NCBI GenBank assembly: GCA_002389995.1
Contig: DGRR01000173.1
Location: 1 to 8,286 of the forward strand
DNA length: 8,286 bases
DNA from: Ruminococcus sp. UBA4383
GTDB lineage: Bacteria; Bacillota; Clostridia; Oscillospirales; Ruminococcaceae
Direction: 5' to 3'
Shown here: positions 1-5,941 of the stretch, one piece after another
How the letters are laid out: the number at the start of each line of letters is the position of its first letter
How positions within the stretch are numbered: position 1 is the stretch's first letter
Notes under the pieces: generated by a model
The model's input: the letters and a program-made list of their open reading frames with translations, nothing else
What the model was told of the DNA's origin: nothing
The model's database searches: none
Program-made: the position numbers and the translations under genes

Positions 1-519
1 GTTACATTCTTCTTCAACGGCGGTGAGGAAAAACAGTTTGAGGGCGAGGACAGAATACTTATCAAGTCGCCTGATGTTCCCACATTTGATTTGAAACCTG
101 AAATGAGTGCTTATGAAGTTTGTGATGCTGTTTGCGAGGCTATCGACTCAGACAAGTATGATGTTATAATTCTTAACTATGCTAACTGCGATATGGTAGG
201 TCATACAGGTATTTTTGATGCGGCTGTAAAGGCTGTTGAAGCTACTGATACTTGTGTGGGACGTATGGTTGAGAAAATTCTTGCAAAGGGCGGTGCTGCT
301 CTCATAACTGCTGACCACGGCAACGCTGACAAGATGATGGAACCTGACGGAAGTCCTTTCACAGCTCATACTACTAACCCTGTTCCGCTTATTGCAGTAG
401 GTGTTGAGGGCGAAATAATCAGCGGAGGCGTACTCGCTGACCTTGCACCCACAATGCTCGATATAATGGGCATTCCCCAGCCTGAGGAAATGACAGGAAA
501 GAGCCTGCTCAAAAGATAA
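1..519 (+). CDS. gpmI: 2,3-bisphosphoglycerate-independent phosphoglycerate mutase, C-terminal part (5' end outside window)
   Basis: This enzyme interconverts 3- and 2-phosphoglycerate in glycolysis, in the cytoplasm, using two metal ions. The frame is open from base 1, so only the last 172 residues of a protein usually about 510 long are present. The segment starts with the family stretch VTFFFNGG and EGEDRILI. The C-terminal metal-site motifs are complete: CDMVGHTG (Asp and His four apart), TADHGNAD (Asp-His pair 41 residues after the first Asp) and AHTTNPVP (His 17 after the previous His). As I recall it, this spacing matches the metal ligands of the Geobacillus stearothermophilus enzyme. 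The protein ends in a normal MTGKSLL-type tail. The stop codon is five bases before a strong hairpin terminator, so this is the last gene of its transcript. Identity is near certain; the N-terminal phosphatase-domain residues (metal-binding Asp and Ser) cannot be checked. Confidence 0.96.
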   Translation, partial: VTFFFNGGEEKQFEGEDRILIKSPDVPTFDLKPEMSAYEVCDAVCEAIDSDKYDVIILNYANCDMVGHTGIFDAAVKAVEATDTCVGRMVEKILAKGGAALITADHGNADKMMEPDGSPFTAHTTNPVPLIAVGVEGEIISGGVLADLAPTMLDIMGIPQPEEMTGKSLLKR

Positions 520-523
520 AAAT

Positions 524-557
524 AAATGCTGACGAATAAAATCGTCAGCATTTTTTT
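524..557. terminator. Bidirectional intrinsic terminator between gpmI and the deacetylase gene
   Basis: A perfect 12-bp inverted repeat (524-535 pairing with 542-553) has a 6-base loop ATAAAA and runs straight into a seven-T tract at 551-557. That is a standard Rho-independent terminator for gpmI. Read on the minus strand, the same hairpin is followed by a weaker U-rich tract (ATTTTTA). The stop codon of the leftward deacetylase gene (545-547) lies inside the stem, so the structure probably ends both convergent transcripts. Confidence 0.93.
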
Positions 558-1228
558 AAATATACTTCGGAGTTCGTGCCATAGAAAATATTGCCGTACC
601 CCGATATTTTTTTGCATAAGCGTTCAATCCTGTACCAGTTGTCATTTACAGCAAATTCATAGCTGTGACCCCATACGCAGAATACAGCAGGTTCTTCACC
701 GTCATAGTCTATAAATTCATCGACAAGTTCCCATAAGCCTTCATACTGATGATGACAGGTTGCACCAAAGGCAAGGAGTTCGTCAGGCATTTTAAAATTA
801 TGGGTATCGTTTACAGTTCTTGCAAATTCAATATCGCATTTTCTTGCGGCTTTCATGATTTTCTTGTTGTAAGCACCATAGGGATAAGCCATTCCCCTGA
901 TTTCGCAGCCGAAAATTTTTTCAAGTTTTTCCTTGTCTCTTTTGATTTCACGTCTTATTTTGCGTTTTCCGATTTCAGTAAGATTAGCATGAGTAGAACA
1001 ATGCACAGCTATTTCATGACCGTTATAAATTTCGGGGAGATTATCGGGAGGCATACGTCTTATCAATATACCGTTTTCCGTCCATTTGCTTTCAGGTGTC
1101 ATAATACCGCTGTTGAGGTTAAAAGTACATTTAAGACCATATCTGTTAAATAATTCAACAAGTCGTTTGTCTGTTTCAACACCGTCATCATAACTGAAAG
1201 TAACAGCTTTATTTTTTCCGTTCCACAT
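545..1228 (-). CDS. NodB-type (CE4-like) polysaccharide deacetylase, cytoplasmic form
   Basis: Predicted metal-dependent deacetylase of N- or O-acetylated sugars, 227 residues. The NodB motifs appear in order: TFSYDDG (residues 10-16, with the Asp pair at 14-15 as catalytic base and metal ligand), HCSTH (76-80, the two metal His), RGMAYPYG (111-118) and WGHSYEF (186-192, supplying the late catalytic His). The catalytic module fills the whole protein. There is no signal peptide, membrane segment or wall-binding module, so it probably acts inside the cell on a small or lipid-linked substrate. ATG at 1228 is chosen because GGAG at 1237-1240 sits 8 nt upstream; a GTG at 1237 would overlap that site. 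It has its own SigA promoter and lies 74 nt after the membrane-protein gene, with no terminator between them. The substrate cannot be read from sequence. Confidence 0.88.
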   Translation of the reverse strand: MWNGKNKAVTFSYDDGVETDKRLVELFNRYGLKCTFNLNSGIMTPESKWTENGILIRRMPPDNLPEIYNGHEIAVHCSTHANLTEIGKRKIRREIKRDKEKLEKIFGCEIRGMAYPYGAYNKKIMKAARKCDIEFARTVNDTHNFKMPDELLAFGATCHHQYEGLWELVDEFIDYDGEEPAVFCVWGHSYEFAVNDNWYRIERLCKKISGYGNIFYGTNSEVYLKKC

Positions 1229-1265
1229 ATGACACACTCCATATAATCAATAAATACTACATACA

Positions 1266-1294
1266 ATTATATCATATACGGAAGCAAATGTCAA
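1266..1294 (-). promoter_or_regulatory. SigA promoter, exact consensus, for the deacetylase gene
   Basis: On the minus strand TTGACA (1294-1289) is followed by a 17-nt spacer and TATAAT (1271-1266). Both hexamers match the consensus exactly at ideal spacing. A TGn extended -10 precedes the second hexamer (1274-1272). Transcription should start near 1259, giving a leader of about 30 nt that carries the GGAG ribosome site. The -35 box begins only 8 nt after the stop codon of the upstream gene. The deacetylase therefore has strong housekeeping expression, independent of the sigma operon and possibly in addition to read-through from it. Confidence 0.9.
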
Positions 1295-1302
1295 ATATTA
1301 TT

Positions 1303-3129
1303 TTATTGTATTTCAAACTCAACGAAATATTTTTCACCGCTTATATCTTTTGTGATTCTGTATTGTCCTGCATCAAGCGGATTTACAAAATCTGCCGTGA
1401 AAGTTGATGAGCCGTAGGGTTCAATTATTCCTGCGAGGGCATTGAAATACTGGTCATAATTTATGACAGTCCATGCACCGTCAATAACCTTTTCAAGCGT
1501 AAATGCCATATCAAATGAAAGTTCTTCATCTGTATTGTTTTTTATGGTAAACGTTGCGCTTTCGCTTGTGAGAGTATCGTCCTGCAAGAAAAATGCTGCT
1601 CTTTTTGAATACATATAATAATCACGGTTGAGCTTGTATTTGCCGTCCTCAGCCTTGAAATTCATGATATAGGTTCTGTAATCGTCTATCTTGTATTTAG
1701 CCTCAAATGTTCCGTCATCAAGCAGATTCATTTCATAGGGTTCATTTATTGCAAAGTCTGTGAAAGATACAGTTCTTGCGACATTCTCGTAAATATTTCC
1801 GTTTTCCTCAATAAATACCCTGTAATCAATTTCTGAATTTTCATTCGGGATAAGGCTCATACTACGCATATATTCATCTGTGAATATATCGTCAAAATCC
1901 GCCATGATTTCATCAATGCTGTTATATTTACTGCCCGTGTATCTTAAATATTTTGCATGGGTATCGGGTTCGGTTTCGTATTCAACATAGTCTGTTTCGT
2001 CAAGGTTATCCTCAATTTCGTGGCATATCTGATTCTGTTTATTTAAAATTTCTCTTGCTCTCTCGTAGTCAAACCTCATATCCTCGGTTGTGATTATATC
2101 ATCTGTGATTTCTTCGGGGATTTCGGTTGTATCTGTTGTGGGTTCTGTGATATCTGTTACGGGTTCTTCTGTTTCTGATTCGTCTATGGGTTCGGAATAC
2201 AAGTCATTAACACGCCAGCCATTTTCTGTCTTTACAAGTTCAAAATCATAGCATATTATTCCCTCTATAACTTCTGAATCAACAGAATTTACCTTAACGA
2301 CTTTGTTTATTAATTTCGTGCTTTCGTTGTATGTTATGTTGACTTGCTTCTTTATCTTCATAAAGTTGCCGTCATTTTCAACTATCTCCACCGGGAAAGA
2401 ATCAAAATCAAAATTAAAGATTTTATTTTCGGGATTGTAATTTGTGTACAGTCTGCCGTTATAGGTTATCATGGACGGAACATGGAAACTGTCACCGAAA
2501 AATTCCTGTATTGTGATTTTTTCGTCCAAAGATACATCACTCTTGTCACCTGCATAATTCACAACAGAATTTGCATAATAGTTTTCAGTCATAAATCCGA
2601 GTGCAACGTCTTTCAAATCCTCTATTGTCTCAAAATTATTAACAAGATAGAAAACTTCAGGTTCAAAATCCGTGCCGTCCTCGTTCACGATATTGAAAGA
2701 AATCGGGTTTTCGTCAATTATATCGGGATTGTAGAGCGTATAGTCAAACATAATTGTATTAAGGACAATATCCTCAATTTCCTGCAAATTAATATCTCCT
2801 TCGGAAATTTCAGTAATTTCCTCTGACGTTTCCTGCACTGATTCTTCGGTAGTTTCCTCAACAACATCAAAACTCTCAGGAGAGCGTGACGGTCTGACGT
2901 TCATATACAAAGCCGTTCCCCCTCCGCAGACAAGCAGAAAAGCCGCTGCTATGCCGATATACTTATAAATCTGCGGTTTATAGGTTTCAACGCCGCTGAC
3001 CTGTTCGCCCGTGATATCTTCCGAGATTAATTTCTGTTCAGATTTGTTAAAAATTCTGTCTTTTTCCTCATCGGAAAGCACAGGATATTCCTCGGATATT
3101 TCTCTCATGATTTCATCATTGTCCTTCAT
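1303..3129 (-). CDS. Single-pass membrane protein, putative anti-sigma factor with duplicated extracytoplasmic domains and a C-terminal Ig-like domain
   Basis: 608 residues. An acidic cytoplasmic head (1-55) is followed by one hydrophobic segment (about 57-76) and a large outer part. That order, directly after an ECF-type sigma gene, suggests an anti-sigma or sensing partner. The usual zinc anti-sigma motif (HxxxCxxC) is absent. The outer part has a Glu/Thr-rich linker (83-120), region A (about 155-312), a Thr/Glu/Pro-rich linker (313-350), region B (about 393-505) and a final domain (about 515-608). A and B share a pattern: an ETIEDL or NSIDEI helix, FMTENY or IFTDEY, then NGRLY or NGNIY, ending in NGWRVNDLY or DGKYKLNRDYY. 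This resembles IseA/DL-endopeptidase-inhibitor-like domains of Firmicutes. The last domain, with FTIKNNTDEELSF and DAGQYRITK, looks like a Big_14-type Ig fold. The ATG at 3129 has AGGGGG 7 nt upstream. The domain layout is visible; the anti-sigma role is inferred from position. Confidence 0.7.
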   Translation of the reverse strand: MKDNDEIMREISEEYPVLSDEEKDRIFNKSEQKLISEDITGEQVSGVETYKPQIYKYIGIAAAFLLVCGGGTALYMNVRPSRSPESFDVVEETTEESVQETSEEITEISEGDINLQEIEDIVLNTIMFDYTLYNPDIIDENPISFNIVNEDGTDFEPEVFYLVNNFETIEDLKDVALGFMTENYYANSVVNYAGDKSDVSLDEKITIQEFFGDSFHVPSMITYNGRLYTNYNPENKIFNFDFDSFPVEIVENDGNFMKIKKQVNITYNESTKLINKVVKVNSVDSEVIEGIICYDFELVKTENGWRVNDLYSEPIDESETEEPVTDITEPTTDTTEIPEEITDDIITTEDMRFDYERAREILNKQNQICHEIEDNLDETDYVEYETEPDTHAKYLRYTGSKYNSIDEIMADFDDIFTDEYMRSMSLIPNENSEIDYRVFIEENGNIYENVARTVSFTDFAINEPYEMNLLDDGTFEAKYKIDDYRTYIMNFKAEDGKYKLNRDYYMYSKRAAFFLQDDTLTSESATFTIKNNTDEELSFDMAFTLEKVIDGAWTVINYDQYFNALAGIIEPYGSSTFTADFVNPLDAGQYRITKDISGEKYFVEFEIQ

Positions 3130-3149
3130 AAATATGCCCCCTGTCTTAA

Positions 3150-3713
3150 TTAATAAGAATTATTAATACCGGCTTGAATCAATAATTCTTTAAGTTTTTT
3201 TCTTGCACGGCTGCACCTTTTATGGACGGTATTTTCCTGCATGAAAAGGCTTTTAGCGATTTCTTTTGCGGTTCTTCCATAGAAATACTGCTGAATTATT
3301 ATGCTTGCATCAGGTTCACCGAGTTTTCGTATATTTTCGTATACTATGCGGTTGATATCCTTTTTTTCGATATCCGCAGATATATCCGAAATATCGGGAA
3401 TACCTCCGAAAAAATCATCATCGGAAATATTTTCGGGCTTTGATGACAGTTTCCTGTAATAATCAACAGCTTTTCTTTTTGAAACGGTAGCTATCAGTCC
3501 TTTCAAATCGCCTTCCGAGAGATTTTTTTCGCAAAGTCTGAATATTTCCGCAAAGACATCGCTGACACATTCTTCAATATCCTCACGGCTTGCGACCTCT
3601 TTCAGCTTGCAGGAAACTATTGCATAGACGTAATTGCAGTATTCGTCAAATAATGCACGGTGAAGCTGTGCCTTTGAATTTTCCGAAAATTTTTTCATCT
3701 CGCCCACCGTCAT
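3150..3713 (-). CDS. RNA polymerase sigma factor, ECF type (sigma-70 regions 2 and 4)
   Basis: 187-residue alternative sigma factor that would redirect RNA polymerase to its own promoter set. Region 2 covers about residues 18-90, including LFDEYCNYVYAIV, DIEECVSDVFAEIFR and the KRKAVDYYRK stretch. Region 4 (about 125-182) carries the helix-turn-helix GRTAKEIAKSLFMQENTVHK, followed by RARKKLKELL. Region 3 is missing and the linker is short and acidic, as in ECF sigmas. ATG at 3713 is chosen because GGGGGTGAT lies just upstream; a TTG start at 3767 would add 18 residues that do not belong to the fold. Twenty bases separate it from the downstream membrane-protein gene, whose ribosome site lies in that gap, so the two are almost certainly co-transcribed. 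The target regulon is unknown. Confidence 0.9.
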   Translation of the reverse strand: MTVGEMKKFSENSKAQLHRALFDEYCNYVYAIVSCKLKEVASREDIEECVSDVFAEIFRLCEKNLSEGDLKGLIATVSKRKAVDYYRKLSSKPENISDDDFFGGIPDISDISADIEKKDINRIVYENIRKLGEPDASIIIQQYFYGRTAKEIAKSLFMQENTVHKRCSRARKKLKELLIQAGINNSY

Positions 3714-3738
3714 AATATCACCCCCGTTCACTATATAC

Positions 3739-3767
3739 ACTCGATAAAAATATACATACCCTGACAA
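3739..3767 (-). promoter_or_regulatory. Weak candidate ECF-type promoter for the sigma operon
   Basis: No good SigA promoter precedes the sigma gene on the minus strand. The nearest ECF-like arrangement is TTGTCA (3767-3762), then 17 nt, then TCGAGT (3744-3739). A start near 3732 would leave a leader of about 19 nt that includes the GGGGGTGAT ribosome site. ECF sigma operons are often autoregulated, which makes the reading plausible, but a single instance cannot define a motif. Confidence 0.25.
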
Positions 3768-3784
3768 ACTTTTTATATTTAAGT

Positions 3785-3802
3785 ATTACAAAAAAATTAC
3801 AA
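3785..3802. repeat. 7-4-7 direct repeat ATTACAA-AAAA-ATTACAA, candidate response-regulator operator
   Basis: Two identical heptamers ATTACAA (3785-3791 and 3796-3802) are spaced 11 bp start to start, one helical turn apart. OmpR/PhoB-family regulators bind tandem direct repeats of this geometry, and the Bacillus PhoP box (TTAACA-like, about 5 bp apart) is similar. It lies 27 bp upstream of the -35 box of the operon encoding just such a regulator. A partial third copy (ATTACAG, 3873-3879) lies 77 bp further on. In AT-rich DNA this could be chance. Confidence 0.35.
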
Positions 3803-3829
3803 TATCACATAAAAATTTTTCATTTATCA

Positions 3830-3858
3830 TTGAAAACACACAAAATATATGTTATAAT
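3830..3858 (+). promoter_or_regulatory. SigA promoter of the nuclease/alarmone/two-component operon
   Basis: TTGAAA (3830-3835), a 17-nt spacer and a perfect TATAAT (3853-3858) with a TGT extended -10 (3850-3852). An A/T-rich stretch upstream, including AAAAATTTTT at 3811-3820, could serve as an UP element. Transcription should start near 3865, leaving a leader of about 27 nt with the GGCGGTGAT ribosome site. It is the only clear promoter seen for the four rightward genes. Confidence 0.87.
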
Positions 3859-3891
3859 GTATACGACAAAATATTACAGGCGGTGATTGTG

Positions 3892-4620
3892 ATGTTTTCC
3901 GATATTTTTAAAAATTTTTTCGACGAAAAAAAATCTGTCGGCAAAAAAGGCGAAAAGCTTACAGCAGATGCCCTCAGAAATTCCGGTATTTACGGAAAAA
4001 TTCTCAAAAATCTCTATATTCCCACCAATAATAACGAAACTACCGAAATTGATATGATTTATATTACAAGAAAAGGTATTTTCGTTGTCGAAAGCAAAAA
4101 TTATTCGGGTATCGTTTCGGGAAAAATAAAAGATACTTACTGGATTCAGAAATTCCCTGACGGTACGGAAAATACTTTCTATAATCCCGTCATGCAGAAT
4201 CAGATACATATAAAATATCTCAAAGATTTCATAAAAACTGAAATACCACTGTTTTCCTTTATAGTTTTTTCGGAAAAATGCAGTCTGAAAAAATTCCGTC
4301 CCTCTAAAACTACTTTCATTATAAAACGTGATGAACTCGATAATGCCATGAACAGCGTCATGGATAACAATGAAGATGCTATTTCAGACAAGGATATAAA
4401 TTCAATATTTTTACAGCTTAAACCCCTCACCAAAGTCAAAAAATCCGTCAGAAAAGCTCATGTTGAAAATATCAACAGAAAATATAATAATGATAATCCC
4501 ATATGTCCCGTATGCGGTGCTAAACTCGTTCTTAGAACCGCTTCAAAAGGCAATTATCAGGGAAAAAAATTCTATGGCTGCTCCGCCTATCCGAAATGCC
4601 GATATATAAAGGATATCTAA
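3892..4620 (+). CDS. NERD-domain (nuclease-related) protein with C-terminal topoisomerase-type C4 zinc ribbon
   Basis: 242 residues, no signal peptide or membrane segment. The N-terminal NERD domain (about 15-130) has the opening GKKGE (17-21), then TEIDMIYITRKG with Asp54, then VVESKNYSG with Glu67 and Lys69. This fits the D...ExK core of restriction-like nucleases, so the predicted activity is cutting or processing nucleic acid. The C-terminus (204-240) has CPVCG (Cys205, Cys208) and CSAYPKC (Cys230, Cys236), a C4 zinc ribbon like the DNA-binding repeats of topoisomerase I. A basic linker (about 180-200) joins them. ATG at 3892 is preferred because GGCGGTGAT ends 4 nt before it; upstream GTG codons at 3883 and 3889 lie in or next to that site. 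It is the first gene of a four-gene operon, 15 nt before the alarmone synthetase. The domains are clear; the biological role is not known. Confidence 0.88.
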   Translation: MFSDIFKNFFDEKKSVGKKGEKLTADALRNSGIYGKILKNLYIPTNNNETTEIDMIYITRKGIFVVESKNYSGIVSGKIKDTYWIQKFPDGTENTFYNPVMQNQIHIKYLKDFIKTEIPLFSFIVFSEKCSLKKFRPSKTTFIIKRDELDNAMNSVMDNNEDAISDKDINSIFLQLKPLTKVKKSVRKAHVENINRKYNNDNPICPVCGAKLVLRTASKGNYQGKKFYGCSAYPKCRYIKDI

Positions 4621-4635
4621 TACCGAGGTGATAAT

Positions 4636-5244
4636 ATGGACGGCATCTATGGAGAATACAAACCCGTTCTCGAAAAAATAAAAGACGATATTCAATGCCG
4701 TATTGAAGAATATACGCAGAAAGAATACGAAACATCAGGAATAAAAATCTATGAACACCTTATAGCAAGAGTTAAATCCGAGGAGAGTATGTCCGAAAAA
4801 TGCAGAAGAAAAAATCTCCCCGAAACTCCCGAATCTGCCCTCAAAAAATTGCATGACAGCATCGGTCTGCGTATAGTATGCTCATTTATTGAAGATATCT
4901 ATACAAATATAAAATATATAAAATCTTTCCCGAACTGCAAAGTCATAAGCGAAAAAGATTACATAAAACACGCTAAACCAAACGGTTACAGAAGCTATCA
5001 CATGATTCTCGAAATGCAGTACCCGTATACCGATATAAACGGCAATACCCCAGGAAATTTCTACGTTGAAATCCAGCTCCGTACCATCGCTATGGATTCA
5101 TGGGCTGCCCTCGAACATAAACTCAAATATAAGAAAAATATTGCAAATCAGGAACTTATTATCGCTGAACTGAAAAGATGTGCCGACGAAATGGCTTCGT
5201 GCGATATATCAATGCAGACAATAAGAGATTTGATAACAGAATAG
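4636..5244 (+). CDS. Small alarmone synthetase, RelA/SpoT nucleotidyltransferase domain only (RelQ/YjbM-like)
   Basis: Predicted to transfer pyrophosphate from ATP to GDP or GTP, making (p)ppGpp. At 202 residues it holds only the synthetase domain; the HD hydrolase and the TGS/ACT regulatory regions of long RelA/SpoT proteins are absent. Motifs in order: HLIARVK (41-47, ATP-contacting Arg and Lys), a basic KCRRK cluster (55-59), DSIGLRIVC (74-82), HAKPNGYRSYH (112-122, with Tyr118 expected to stack on the guanine), EIQLRT (145-150, metal-binding Glu) and MDSWAALEHKLKYK (153-166). All expected catalytic residues appear intact, so it should be active. GAGGTGAT at 4625-4632 sets the ATG. The stop codon TAG overlaps the ribosome site of the response-regulator gene, which implies coupled expression. 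An intracellular synthetase without its own hydrolase depends on another enzyme to clear the product. Confidence 0.9.
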   Translation: MDGIYGEYKPVLEKIKDDIQCRIEEYTQKEYETSGIKIYEHLIARVKSEESMSEKCRRKNLPETPESALKKLHDSIGLRIVCSFIEDIYTNIKYIKSFPNCKVISEKDYIKHAKPNGYRSYHMILEMQYPYTDINGNTPGNFYVEIQLRTIAMDSWAALEHKLKYKKNIANQELIIAELKRCADEMASCDISMQTIRDLITE

Positions 5245-5254
5245 GAGGAATAAT

Positions 5255-5941
5255 ATGAGAATACTTCTCGCTGAGGACGAAAAAGACCTCTCCCGTGCGC
5301 TTACTGCCATACTCGAACACTCAAAATACGCAGTAGATGCAGTCTATGACGGTCAGGCTGCTGTTGAATGTGCCGCAGAAAATGCCTATGATGCCATGAT
5401 ACTCGATATAATGATGCCAAAACTCGACGGTGTGAGCGCACTTAAACAGATAAGGGCAGCAGGCAACTATACCCCTGCACTCTTTCTCACCGCAAAAGCT
5501 GAAATTGATGACAGAATCGCAGGTCTTGATGCAGGTGCGGACGACTACCTCACAAAACCTTTCGCTATGGGCGAACTCCTCGCACGAATACGCTCCATGA
5601 CAAGACGTGCGGGAACTTATACAGTCAAGAAACTTAAAATCGGCTCTGTCGCCCTCGATACCGCCGAACAGGAACTCTCCTGCGAAAACAGCATAAGACT
5701 TGCAAGCAAAGAGACAAAACTTATGGAGTATTTTATGACGAATTTCGGAAAAGCTCTCTCAACTGACGAAATTTTCAGTCATGTGTGGGCTGATGACCCG
5801 CAGGCTGACCATAAAATAGTTTTCATGTATATAAGCTTTCTCAGAAGCAAAATCCGTGCAGTAAACGGAGATATCCAGATATCAGGGAATGAGGGCGAAA
5901 CCTATACTCTCCGTTCCGTTGCGGACGGTGATGTAAATTGA
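5255..5941 (+). CDS. OmpR/PhoB-family response regulator
   Basis: 228-residue transcription factor activated by phosphorylation. The receiver domain (1-116) has the acidic pair Glu7-Asp8, phospho-acceptor Asp51 in MILDIMMPKLDG, Thr79 in LFLTAKAE and Lys101 in YLTKPF. The DNA-binding winged helix (about 124-222) has the family pattern LASKETKLMEYFMTN and the recognition-helix region HKIVFMYISFLRSKIRAV. The final hairpin reads EGETYTL rather than the usual RGxGYxL, a mild variation. AGGAGG at 5243-5248 overlaps the previous stop codon, and the gene overlaps the kinase by 4 nt, so synthetase, regulator and kinase should be translated together. It is probably phosphorylated by the adjacent kinase. 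Targets are unknown; the direct repeat at 3785-3802 is a possible site. Confidence 0.95.
   Translation: MRILLAEDEKDLSRALTAILEHSKYAVDAVYDGQAAVECAAENAYDAMILDIMMPKLDGVSALKQIRAAGNYTPALFLTAKAEIDDRIAGLDAGADDYLTKPFAMGELLARIRSMTRRAGTYTVKKLKIGSVALDTAEQELSCENSIRLASKETKLMEYFMTNFGKALSTDEIFSHVWADDPQADHKIVFMYISFLRSKIRAVNGDIQISGNEGETYTLRSVADGDVN

Noticed and set aside
749..1153. A 134-codon plus-strand frame across the deacetylase gene
   Set aside because: It lies opposite the NodB motifs, which are conserved on the minus strand; no start signal or family resemblance.
2344..2826. A 160-codon open frame on the plus strand inside the membrane-protein gene
   Set aside because: It is antisense to a clearly coding frame, has no ribosome site or recognisable domain, and its residue make-up is that of a complement of acidic codons.
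3150..3166. Palindrome TTAATAA-GAA-TTATTAA at the end of the sigma gene
   Set aside because: The stem is all A-T with a 3-base loop, too weak for a terminator, and the next gene starts 20 nt later in an evident operon.
3714..3767. Extension of the sigma factor to a TTG start at 3767
   Set aside because: The added 18 residues would read through the GGGGGTGAT ribosome site and do not fit the sigma region 2 fold.
3926..3933. A run of eight A near the start of the NERD gene, as a possible phase-variation tract
   Set aside because: Runs of this length are common in AT-rich coding DNA, the frame is intact, and nothing else suggests switching.
3892..5244. NERD protein plus alarmone synthetase as a toxin-antitoxin (toxSAS-like) pair
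   Set aside because: The synthetase looks like ordinary housekeeping RelQ, and the NERD protein is a large two-domain enzyme-like protein; no small antitoxin-like gene is nearby.
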